The notes under the pieces: generated by a model
Database searches by the model: none
What the model saw: the letters and a program-made list of their open reading frames with translations, nothing else
Told to the model about the DNA's origin: nothing
Source of the DNA: Sulfurivirga sp964427185
GTDB taxonomy: Bacteria > Pseudomonadota > Gammaproteobacteria > Thiomicrospirales > Thiomicrospiraceae
NCBI GenBank assembly: GCA_964427185.1
Contig: CAYRSN010000031.1
Location: 1 to 13,685 of the forward strand
DNA: 13,685 nt
Direction of reading: 5' to 3'
Shown here: in pieces, positions 7,522 through 13,685 of the stretch
How positions within the stretch are numbered: the first letter of the stretch is position 1
How the letters are laid out: every line of letters starts with the position of its first letter
Made by a program: the position numbers and the translations under genes

Positions 7522-8739
7522 TTAAATTTCGCAGTAGCCCTGACCAAACAAAATATTGGGGCGACAATGACTGACATCTTTGCGCTGCTTGATCAGCTCA
7601 AAAATAAAATGGCTGTCATGGGTGTCACCATACATTACACTGCCTATGATACAGCCTTGTTTCAAAACCAGCTTCCGATAACTGCCTGTCTGTGTATCCC
7701 GCCACAGGATACTTTCACTGCCTGCCTGTTTACCAAGATAGTCACCGGCAGAGAACAGATTGATACCCGTAACTTTCAGCATGGTGGCTGTTTCCGAAAT
7801 CTGATAATGGGCATCTTTGCCCGCCAACACCTGCGCCAGCACCTGCGCCTGCTCATACAAGGGTGCCACCAGACCGAAGGTCTGGCCGTCAAACTCCACA
7901 CATTCGCCTACAGCATAGATGCCAGGATCAGAAGTCCGCAGCTGATCATTCACAATAATACCGCGGTTCACTTCAAGCCCTGCTTTTTGACCCAACTCGG
8001 CATTGGGACGCACCCCCACTGCCATCACCACCAGATCGCATGCCTGCTGCTCACCATCGGCAAACTCAATGCCGGTAACGCGGTCTTCACCCAAAATGCG
8101 GACGGTCTGCTTGGGCATGGCGAACTTAAAACCCTTCTCTTCCAAATCTCGACGCAGCAAGGCAGCCGCCGTTTCATCCAGCTGACGCTCCAGCAGAATA
8201 TCCATCAGATGCACGACTGTGACATCCATCCCCCGCTTAATCAGACCATAAGCCGCTTCCAGGCCCAACAGCCCTCCGCCAATCACCACGGCGCGCGGGT
8301 GTTTCTGGGCGGCTTCAATCATCAGATCTACATCACGGATATCGCGAAAACTCACAACACCGGGCAGATCATGCCCCGGCACGGGAATAATGAATGGGTT
8401 GGAGCCTGTTGCAATCACCAGTGTGTCATAGGCGGTTTCCGTACCATCTGCAGAGATGACTACTTTACGGGCACGGTCGATATCCACAATTTCCACACCC
8501 GGATGGAAGTGAATGTCGTGTTCTTCAAACCATTGGGGCGGGTGTGTCATGATCTCTGGCAACTGTTTTTCACCAGCCAACACAGGGGAGAGCATGATGC
8601 GGTTATAACCACCCCAGGGCTCTTTACCAAACACCTGGACTTCATAGCGGTCATCCGCTTCATTGATCAGCTCTTCCAGAAAACGCATGCCGGCCATGCC
8701 GGCACCAATCTGAACAAGTTTTAATTTCTGTTGTGACAT
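7522..8739 (-). CDS. NirB-like NAD(P)H/FAD oxidoreductase, probable electron donor to nitrate reductase
   Basis: This is a pyridine nucleotide-disulfide class flavoprotein of 405 residues. FAD motif GAGMAG lies at 12-17, GYNRIMLSPVLAG near 44-56, NAD motif GGGLLG at 154-159, GVRPN near 242-246 and the second FAD motif TSDPGIYAVGEC at 269-280. It parallels the first roughly 400 residues of NirB but stops where NirB begins its BFD [2Fe-2S] domain. It is the first gene of the operon and sits 15 bp upstream of nirB. Known assimilatory nitrate reductases need a flavoprotein partner (NasC in Klebsiella, NasB in Bacillus), and NasA here has a BFD cluster to receive electrons, so that role is likely but inferred. 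The frame stays open to 8835, but the extra 32 residues are hydrophobic and unlike the family. MSQQKLKLVQIGAG at 8739 is the better start. Its SD is weak. Confidence 0.85.
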   Translation of the reverse strand: MSQQKLKLVQIGAGMAGMRFLEELINEADDRYEVQVFGKEPWGGYNRIMLSPVLAGEKQLPEIMTHPPQWFEEHDIHFHPGVEIVDIDRARKVVISADGTETAYDTLVIATGSNPFIIPVPGHDLPGVVSFRDIRDVDLMIEAAQKHPRAVVIGGGLLGLEAAYGLIKRGMDVTVVHLMDILLERQLDETAAALLRRDLEEKGFKFAMPKQTVRILGEDRVTGIEFADGEQQACDLVVMAVGVRPNAELGQKAGLEVNRGIIVNDQLRTSDPGIYAVGECVEFDGQTFGLVAPLYEQAQVLAQVLAGKDAHYQISETATMLKVTGINLFSAGDYLGKQAGSESILWRDTQTGSYRKLVLKQGCIIGSVMYGDTHDSHFIFELIKQRKDVSHCRPNILFGQGYCEI

Positions 8740-8773
8740 GTATTTAACTACATTAAAAAACGGACAAAGATAA

Positions 8774-8790
8774 AGCAATAACCAGACCAA
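8774..8790 (-). promoter_or_regulatory. Candidate sigma-54 promoter for the flavoprotein-nirBD-nasA operon
   Basis: Read on the minus strand the site is TTGGTCTGGTTATTGCT. It has the near-invariant GG and GC doublets 12 bp apart, plus TTGG and TTGCT boxes. It departs from the -24/-12 consensus only in the CAC after the first GG. Transcription would begin near 8763, giving a leader of about 24 nt before the ATG at 8739. An NtrC-like dyad is centred about 107 bp upstream, a normal enhancer distance. The match is seen directly. Use by sigma-54 is inference. Confidence 0.5.
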
Positions 8791-8873
8791 ATAAAAAAAA
8801 CGGCACAGAATCAATAAAAAAAACCAAACACACACTCTTGCCCATCAAAAAATCGTCTATTTTGGTGCAAAAA

Positions 8874-8890
8874 TGCACAAACCTTGTGCA
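8874..8890. promoter_or_regulatory. NtrC-like enhancer dyad
   Basis: TGCACAAACCTTGTGCA is a perfect inverted repeat with 7-bp arms and a 3-bp centre. It has the 17-bp spacing of NtrC sites (TGCACC-N5-GGTGCA), differing symmetrically at one position in each arm. A further half-like TGGTGCA lies at 8863-8869, and GTGCA-AAAA-TGCAC (8865-8878) overlaps it, so two dimers might bind. It sits between the divergent nitrate operons, about 107 bp from one candidate sigma-54 promoter and about 85 bp from the other. NtrC control of nitrate assimilation under nitrogen limitation is well established in enterics and pseudomonads. Confidence 0.6.
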
Positions 8891-8951
8891 TCAAAACCTT
8901 AAAACAAACCACCTTATTTTTAAGGAATTGATAATTAAGACTTTTTTTATT

Positions 8952-8968
8952 ATGGCATTTATCTTTCT
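8952..8968 (+). promoter_or_regulatory. Weaker candidate sigma-54 promoter for the nitrate transporter
   Basis: ATGGCATTTATCTTTCT matches the -24 box (TGGCA) well and the -12 box as TTTCT rather than TTGCT. One of the two conserved -12 bases is therefore changed. A start near 8979 would leave about 47 nt before the ATG at 9026. It lies in the AT-rich divergent region downstream of the NtrC-like dyad. A sigma-70 promoter in the same stretch is an equal alternative, because many AT-rich hexamers are present. Confidence 0.3.
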
Positions 8969-9025
8969 TTATGCTCCGTGTTCATTAACTTTTTAAGTTT
9001 TAAATTCTTAAACAAGGAGAAACCC

Positions 9026-10303
9026 ATGAGCCTCAAAGCATTGAAGCGAGAAGGGCACTGGCCCACGGTACTTGCCGCTTTTCTATATTTTGATATGAGT
9101 TTTATGGTGTGGACTATGTTGGGTCCACTGGCACCAGAAATTAACGAAACCATGCAGGCTAACGGCATGGGCATGGATGCGAACCAAATTGCAACATTGC
9201 TTGCACTACCGATTCTTTCCGGTGCATTGCTTCGCATTTTACTCGGATTTTCAGTTGATCGCATTGGTGCAAAGAAAACAGCACTTATCGCACAAAGCGT
9301 GGTGATTACTGCTCTTTTTTACACTTGGCTCAAAGCAGAAGCTATCAGCTACAACGAGCTGCTAATCGTTGCGCTCGCACTGGGGCTGGCCGGTGCTTCC
9401 TTTGCCGTGGCACTGCCTCAAGCTGGACAATGGTATCCGCCACATCTGCAAGGCGTTGTGCTGGGACTAGCTGGAGCCGGCAATATCGGTGTGGTAATTG
9501 ATTTTCTATTTGCACCCAAAATTGCAGAACTATGGGGATGGCCCGCTGTATTCCTAATCGGCGGTTTGATGTCAGTGGTAACCTTTATCGCCTATACACT
9601 GATGGCAAAAGATGCACCACCTGAAGTTTATAAGCCGCGCCCTAAAAAAGTAGGTGACTACCTTGGGCTACTGAAAGATAAAGACACTTGGTGGTTTGCC
9701 GCTTTCTATGCAGTTAGCTTCGGAGGCTTCGTAGGCTTTGCCAGCTATATGAAAGTGTATCTGATGAATACCTATCCGGGAGATATGGCACAATTTGGAG
9801 TAGAGTGGCTAAACGAAGAAAACGTAAAAGTCGTCGCCGGTTACTTTGGTGCACTGTGTATTTTTGCAGGCGCAGTATTGCGTCCCGTAGGCGGCGGCAT
9901 TGCTGATCGTATGGGTGGCGTAAAATCTCTTTACATTTTCTTCGGTACGGTACTGGTGCTGGCAGTATTCAATGCACTGTTTGTACAGAACTTCTATCTG
10001 GCGATTGCAGTACTGTTTACCATTATGGCAATGCTGGGCATGGCAAATGGTGCCGTATTCCAGCTGGTACCGCAGCGCTTCGGTAAAGACATGGGTATCA
10101 TGACCGGTATTGTGGGCGCTGCCGGAGGCCTGGGTGGTACTGCACTGGTGAAAACCCTGGGTTGGTCACAGGCAACATTCGGTGACTATGCTGCCGGGTT
10201 TATGATTTTTGCCGGCGTAGTGGCTTTCGCACTGATCGGTATCAGCCTGGTCAAAACCCGTTGGCGCACCACTTGGGGCGTACAAGCCGGTGGTAAGATT
10301 TAA
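9026..10303 (+). CDS. narK: NarK/NasA-family nitrate/nitrite MFS transporter
   Basis: This is an inner-membrane major facilitator of the nitrate/nitrite porter family, 425 residues with about 12 hydrophobic segments. Arg70 (LLRILLGFSVDRIG) and Arg286 (LRPVGGGIADRMG) fit the paired substrate-binding arginines of NarK proteins. The nitrate signature motifs appear as GLAGAGNIG (147-155) and, in the second half, GIVGAAGGLGG. The loop between the halves contains KPRPKKVGDYLGLLKD. The ATG at 9026 is chosen because AAGGAGA lies 5 bp upstream at 9014-9020. The in-frame ATG at 8978 adds 16 residues but has no such site. It starts the plus-strand block, diverges from the nitrite/nitrate reductase operon, and ends before a strong terminator. 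Its context points to nitrate import for assimilation. It should not be confused with the reductase that is also called NasA in some genomes. Confidence 0.93.
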   Translation: MSLKALKREGHWPTVLAAFLYFDMSFMVWTMLGPLAPEINETMQANGMGMDANQIATLLALPILSGALLRILLGFSVDRIGAKKTALIAQSVVITALFYTWLKAEAISYNELLIVALALGLAGASFAVALPQAGQWYPPHLQGVVLGLAGAGNIGVVIDFLFAPKIAELWGWPAVFLIGGLMSVVTFIAYTLMAKDAPPEVYKPRPKKVGDYLGLLKDKDTWWFAAFYAVSFGGFVGFASYMKVYLMNTYPGDMAQFGVEWLNEENVKVVAGYFGALCIFAGAVLRPVGGGIADRMGGVKSLYIFFGTVLVLAVFNALFVQNFYLAIAVLFTIMAMLGMANGAVFQLVPQRFGKDMGIMTGIVGAAGGLGGTALVKTLGWSQATFGDYAAGFMIFAGVVAFALIGISLVKTRWRTTWGVQAGGKI

Positions 10304-10336
10304 ACATAAAATGGCCTGACAGGGTCAGATCAGAGC

Positions 10337-10377
10337 ACGCCCGACGATTGCAAAACAAACGTCGGGCGTTTTTGTTT
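10337..10377 (+). terminator. Rho-independent terminator after the nitrate transporter
   Basis: A perfect 10-bp GC-rich stem (ACGCCCGACG at 10337-10346, complement at 10360-10369) with a 13-nt loop is followed at once by TTTTTGTTT. It lies 34 bp after the transporter stop. The next gene's Shine-Dalgarno starts at 10378, directly after the T-run, with no clear promoter between. The kinase gene must therefore be reached by readthrough or by a promoter not recognised here. Confidence 0.88.
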
Positions 10378-10390
10378 AAGGAGTATGACA

Positions 10391-12028
10391 ATGAGCGATT
10401 TTCAACACTGTGAAGCCCATGCAGTTGCCCATGGAAAACAAAATGGAGACGATGCACACCTTATCGCAGAATCCAATGGCCTGTGTATGGCCATTGTGTG
10501 CGACGGGGTCGGCTCTGCCAAAGCAGGCGCAAAAGCCGCTCAGCGCGCTGTGAACTATTTGCACAATACGTTCAAACGCCGCCCCAAGGCATGGAGCCTG
10601 TGTAAAACGCTGGCGGTAGCCATTGAAAATCTGAACCGTATTCTCTACCGGGAAGGCATAGATGATTATGAGCACCCGGAATTTGTCACCACACTGGCTA
10701 TGGTTGTCGTAGAGGGTGAGCAGCTTTGCGGTGCCAATGTGGGTGATAGTGCGGTTTATCTGATTCGGGAAAACAGCCTGATTCAGCTTTCCAGAGCGCA
10801 CAACATGGAAAAACCCGGCATGGAGCATGTCTTAACTCAGGCGCTGGGTGCAGATGAACAGGTTGACCCCCACTTTTTTTCAGAAACCCTGTTGCCGGGA
10901 GATCAAATTATATTGTGCTCCGACGGGTTAACAAATGTGCTGGATGCAGAAGAAATTCTGCAGCTCGGTCATGCTGGCGCCCGAGCACTACTTAAAAAAG
11001 CACAGACCAAAACCGATCATAAGCTGCCGGATGATACCACCGTACTCACCTGCCAGGTCAAAAGTATCAATCCTGTACAGCAGCTTAAAAATCAGGACTT
11101 GGACATCCCGGACAAGCTGAAGCCTAATCAAATCGTGGACGGCTTCAAATTGGTGAAATCCCTGATTCAGAATGACCGCACCTGGATGGCGGAAAAAGAC
11201 CATGAGCGCTTTGTGCTGAAATTTGCCCCTATGGAGTCTAAGCGGGATGAACGTTTTCTGGATGCTTTTGTCCATGAAGCCTGGAACGCCAACCGTATTG
11301 AAGGCAAGTTTTTCCCCAAGGCCTGGATTCCTGAGCAGCGCACCGCACGCTATTATGTTATGGAGTATATCGCCGCCCCTTCTCTACGCTACCGCCTGGA
11401 CACTAAGAAAAAACCCCTGAAAGTGGACGATGCTATCTCTTTGGGATGCTTTCTTTTACAGGCGGAACAGTTCCTGCTCACTAAAGACTTGGTACACGGG
11501 GATTTAAAACCGGAAAATATTTTGATTATAGATGGGTCGGAAGGACGCAGCTTCAAACTCATAGATTTTGGCTCTATTGTAGAAGTGTTTTCCACCACCA
11601 CACGCGCTGGCACACCTTCTTATCTTTCCCCTGAGCGCTTTTCTGGCACCCCCATTTCCGAGTCCACTGAAATTTTTGCCATTGGTGTTGTGCTCTATGA
11701 AGCGCTGACCGGACAACTGCCCTATGGCGAAATTGAACCCTTTCAAACCCCCAAATTCAAAACACCCAAGCCCATCCGGCAGCTGAACCGCAATGTACCA
11801 GCCTGGCTGGAAGCCGTAATCATGCGTGCCATTGCATTAAATGAAGATGAGCGTTATGAACACTATTCCGAGATGCTGTTTGATCTGACACATCCCGACC
11901 AGGTACAGGCTTATCATGACCGCAGTAAGCCTTTGTTAGAACGCAATCCACTCGCATTTTACAAGTGGGGGTTCTGGATCATGCTGAGCTTGAATATTGT
12001 GTTACTGACTATCGCTTTCCATAGCTAA
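10391..12028 (+). CDS. PP2C phosphatase / Ser-Thr protein kinase fusion with C-terminal membrane anchor
   Basis: This is a 545-residue signalling protein. Residues 1-225 are a PP2C-type metal-dependent phosphatase: DD (20-21), CDGVGS with Asp38, ANVGDS with Asp119, CSDGL with Asp178 and DDTT (214-217). Residues about 250-510 are a Hanks-type kinase: Lys277 in VLKFA, catalytic loop HGDLKPEN (369-376, Asp371), DFG (392-394) and GTPSYLSPE (407-415). The HRD arginine is glycine, so it is a non-RD kinase, and the nucleotide loop (about 254-268) has no GxGxxG. A single hydrophobic segment near 526-543 would anchor it with both domains in the cytosol. The ATG at 10391 has AAGGAG 7 bp upstream, while the one at 10385 is too close to it. 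A homologous kinase sits by the nitrate genes in Pseudomonas aeruginosa. Its target is unknown. Confidence 0.9.
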   Translation: MSDFQHCEAHAVAHGKQNGDDAHLIAESNGLCMAIVCDGVGSAKAGAKAAQRAVNYLHNTFKRRPKAWSLCKTLAVAIENLNRILYREGIDDYEHPEFVTTLAMVVVEGEQLCGANVGDSAVYLIRENSLIQLSRAHNMEKPGMEHVLTQALGADEQVDPHFFSETLLPGDQIILCSDGLTNVLDAEEILQLGHAGARALLKKAQTKTDHKLPDDTTVLTCQVKSINPVQQLKNQDLDIPDKLKPNQIVDGFKLVKSLIQNDRTWMAEKDHERFVLKFAPMESKRDERFLDAFVHEAWNANRIEGKFFPKAWIPEQRTARYYVMEYIAAPSLRYRLDTKKKPLKVDDAISLGCFLLQAEQFLLTKDLVHGDLKPENILIIDGSEGRSFKLIDFGSIVEVFSTTTRAGTPSYLSPERFSGTPISESTEIFAIGVVLYEALTGQLPYGEIEPFQTPKFKTPKPIRQLNRNVPAWLEAVIMRAIALNEDERYEHYSEMLFDLTHPDQVQAYHDRSKPLLERNPLAFYKWGFWIMLSLNIVLLTIAFHS

Positions 12029-12029
12029 G

Positions 12030-12578
12030 ATGCAAGGCGTGATCCTAGCCGGTGGCAAAGGGCGCAGAGTAGGCGGAAACTTTAAGGGCGGACTACTATA
12101 TCACGGGCAGCCGCTGATTCAGCATGTTGTACAACGCATCCAGCCTCAAGTGGATGCGCTGGTTATCAATGCCAACAATATCGACTCCGTATTTGAACAA
12201 ATCAACCTCCCTGTTTTTCCTGATGCACCCCAGTGGCAAGATATGGGGCCACTGGCTGGTGTGGCCACAAGTTTCACTCTCTTTCCAGATCAGTGGGTGT
12301 TTTTTGCTCCTGTGGATATGCCTCAACTGCCTGAAGATATAGTTTCACAGCTTTGGCAACACAAAAAAGATTGCCGCTATTGTTACGCCAGTGCGGATAA
12401 TCGCGATCACCCACTGGTCGCTGTAGCACATGGTAGCCTGCTGCCCGATTTAAAGAGTTATCTGGCACAAGGTGAGCGGCGGGTGATGCAGTGGCTAAAG
12501 CAGATTGATGCCTGTTCTCTTGAGTTTTCCGATGCACAGGCTTTTGTAAACTTGAATCGCTTAGAATGTTTCACATGA
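12030..12578 (+). CDS. mobA: Molybdenum cofactor guanylyltransferase MobA
   Basis: MobA transfers GMP from GTP to molybdopterin, making the guanine dinucleotide cofactor that NasA requires. At 182 residues it is close to the usual 190-200. Motifs seen: VILAGGKGRRVGG (4-16), VINANN, DMGPLAGVATS, APVDMPQLP, NRDHPLVAVAHGS, GERRVMQWL and FVNLNRLE near the C-terminus. An oddity is NFKGGLL where most MobA proteins have xDKGLL: the lysine is kept but the preceding aspartate is phenylalanine. The ATG begins 1 bp after the kinase stop codon and has no clear Shine-Dalgarno, so translation is probably coupled. Its stop overlaps the next start in ATGA. Confidence 0.94.
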   Translation: MQGVILAGGKGRRVGGNFKGGLLYHGQPLIQHVVQRIQPQVDALVINANNIDSVFEQINLPVFPDAPQWQDMGPLAGVATSFTLFPDQWVFFAPVDMPQLPEDIVSQLWQHKKDCRYCYASADNRDHPLVAVAHGSLLPDLKSYLAQGERRVMQWLKQIDACSLEFSDAQAFVNLNRLECFT

Positions 12579-13685
12579 AACATTTACTCACCTCCCGATC
12601 CTTTCAAAGCCTGTTCTGGACGCAATTCCTGGCGGCATTTAACGATAATTTCTTTAAAAACCTGCTGGTCATGTGGTTGACATTTTCCAGCGGGCTGCCT
12701 TATTCAAATGTTTTGGTCACCGCTGCGGCCGGCATTTTTATTCTCCCTTATGTGTTTTTCTCCCCTTTAGCAGGACAACTGGCGGATAAATACCCCAAGC
12801 ACCTCTTGATCCGGATTACCCAAGGTGCAGAAGTCGGTATCATGGGATGTGCGCTGGCCGGATTTGCTTTAGAGTCCGCCGGGTTGTTGCTTTTTACACT
12901 CTTTCTCATGGGTATGCAATCCACCCTGTTTGGCCCAGTGAAATATAGTATTTTGCCGGATTTGTTCCAAGGTTCTGAGTTAGTAGCAGTCAACAGCTGG
13001 TGGACGGGAGGAACTTTTGTAGCCATTGTATTGGGCACCTTAGCCGGAACAGGTGGCTATCTGCTTACAGAAAACGATAGCATATCCATGATGCTCGCCG
13101 TATTAGCGGTTAGTGGTATTGGCTTTTTAGCCGCCCTATTCGTTCCTGCTGTTTCAGGCAGCAACCCACATTTAAAACTGAACTGGCATGTATGGCGAGC
13201 CTTCCTAAATGCCTTACGGTTTGCCCGTTACCATCATGGATGGTGGGTAATGCTGGCTATCAGTGGCTTTTGGATGCTGGGAGCAATGGTGCTGAGCCAA
13301 GTACCCTTGATGGCCGAAACGCTAAATGCGCCAGAATACACTTTGTGGCTATTGCTGTTATTTGCCTGCATGATGGGGTTAGGTGCCGCATGTGCCTATC
13401 TGCTTAACCGAAAGACACTGCGTCTTAAATGGACAGGCATATGGTATGGTGTGCTGATAATTGCGCTGCTAATGTTGATCTGGGCATGGCCTCATACCCC
13501 CTCTATCTGGTGGGCTGCCTTCGCAGTGCTGGCATTTGTGGGAGGGCTTTTGGTCGTGCCCTTATATGTGTGGTTGCAAAAAAATGTAGACGCGCAAGTA
13601 CGCGGACGCGTATTTGCCACACTGAATGTACTGAATGCATTGTTTATGATCGCCGGTGCTATTGGGTTGATGCTATGGCATGCGG
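12575..13685 (+). CDS. LplT/Aas-type MFS transporter, partial (3' end outside window)
   Basis: The frame opens with ATG overlapping the mobA stop (ATGA) and runs without a stop for 370 codons to the window edge. The N-terminus has the hallmark of the lysophospholipid transporter LplT and the MFS half of Aas-like proteins: WTQFLAAFNDNFFKNLLV (about 15-32), normally FLxAFNDNxFKNA. SPLAGQLADKYPK and GPVKYSILPDL are also family-typical. About ten hydrophobic helices are visible before the cut. Family members flip lysophospholipids across the inner membrane, and many are fused to a PlsC acyltransferase and an acyl-ACP synthetase. Whether this one is fused cannot be seen. Its overlap with mobA implies cotranscription, but it has no obvious link to nitrate metabolism. 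Confidence 0.85.
   Translation, partial: MKHLLTSRSFQSLFWTQFLAAFNDNFFKNLLVMWLTFSSGLPYSNVLVTAAAGIFILPYVFFSPLAGQLADKYPKHLLIRITQGAEVGIMGCALAGFALESAGLLLFTLFLMGMQSTLFGPVKYSILPDLFQGSELVAVNSWWTGGTFVAIVLGTLAGTGGYLLTENDSISMMLAVLAVSGIGFLAALFVPAVSGSNPHLKLNWHVWRAFLNALRFARYHHGWWVMLAISGFWMLGAMVLSQVPLMAETLNAPEYTLWLLLLFACMMGLGAACAYLLNRKTLRLKWTGIWYGVLIIALLMLIWAWPHTPSIWWAAFAVLAFVGGLLVVPLYVWLQKNVDAQVRGRVFATLNVLNALFMIAGAIGLMLWHA

Noticed and set aside
7456..8724. 422-codon open frame on the plus strand across the flavoprotein gene
   Set aside because: It is antisense to a clear FAD/NAD oxidoreductase. The translated protein is Gln/His-rich without motifs.
8740..8835. 32-residue hydrophobic N-terminal extension of the flavoprotein, which could look like a signal peptide
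   Set aside because: The family is cytosolic and starts a few residues before the FAD-binding strand. The extension overlaps the candidate promoter and is just AT-rich upstream DNA.
8978..9025. Upstream in-frame ATG for the nitrate transporter
   Set aside because: The ATG at 9026 has AAGGAGA at ideal spacing. The 8978 codon has no comparable site and adds atypical residues.

Overview
The window is a nitrate/nitrite assimilation locus, most likely from a gammaproteobacterium. The gene content (FAD oxidoreductase, nirB, nirD, nasA and cysG on one strand; a NarK-type transporter, a PP2C-kinase fusion and mobA on the other) resembles the assimilatory nas cluster of Pseudomonas and its relatives. 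GC content looks moderate, roughly 50 percent by eye. No genus-level marker is present, so I do not name a genus.

Layout. Positions 59-8739 hold a minus-strand block transcribed right to left: a stand-alone NirB-like flavoprotein (8739-7522), nirB (7506-4951), nirD (4710-4372), the catalytic nitrate reductase nasA (4280-1638) and the siroheme synthase cysG (1444-59). Positions 9026-13685 hold a plus-strand block: a nitrate/nitrite MFS transporter (9026-10303), a rho-independent terminator, a membrane-anchored PP2C phosphatase / Ser-Thr kinase fusion (10391-12028), mobA (12030-12578) and the start of an LplT/Aas-type MFS protein that runs off the end (12575-13685). The two blocks diverge from a 286-bp AT-rich region carrying a 17-bp NtrC-like dyad (8874-8890) and candidate sigma-54 promoters facing each way. 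This suggests control by nitrogen limitation.

How the genes fit together. The transporter imports nitrate. NasA (Mo-bis-MGD, [4Fe-4S], C-terminal BFD-like [2Fe-2S]) reduces it to nitrite, probably with electrons relayed from NADH by the flavoprotein. NirBD reduces nitrite to ammonium. CysG makes the siroheme for NirB, and MobA makes the guanine dinucleotide cofactor for NasA. The kinase/phosphatase is a recurrent neighbour of this pathway with unknown targets.

Three non-coding or broken elements stand out. First, between nasA and cysG a 48-codon plus-strand ORF (1491-1637) reads as the N-terminus of a ribbon-helix-helix antitoxin joined in frame to the C-terminus of a RelE-type toxin. It looks like the deletion scar of a toxin-antitoxin module, with its operator-like palindrome still upstream. 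Second, the unusually long nirB-nirD gap (4711-4950) is filled by a roughly 179-bp imperfect palindrome with 11-bp terminal inverted repeats and three internal hairpins, a MITE-like or cruciform element. Third, a perfect 13-bp hairpin lies between nirD and nasA. I see no tRNA, rRNA, CRISPR array or complete insertion sequence.
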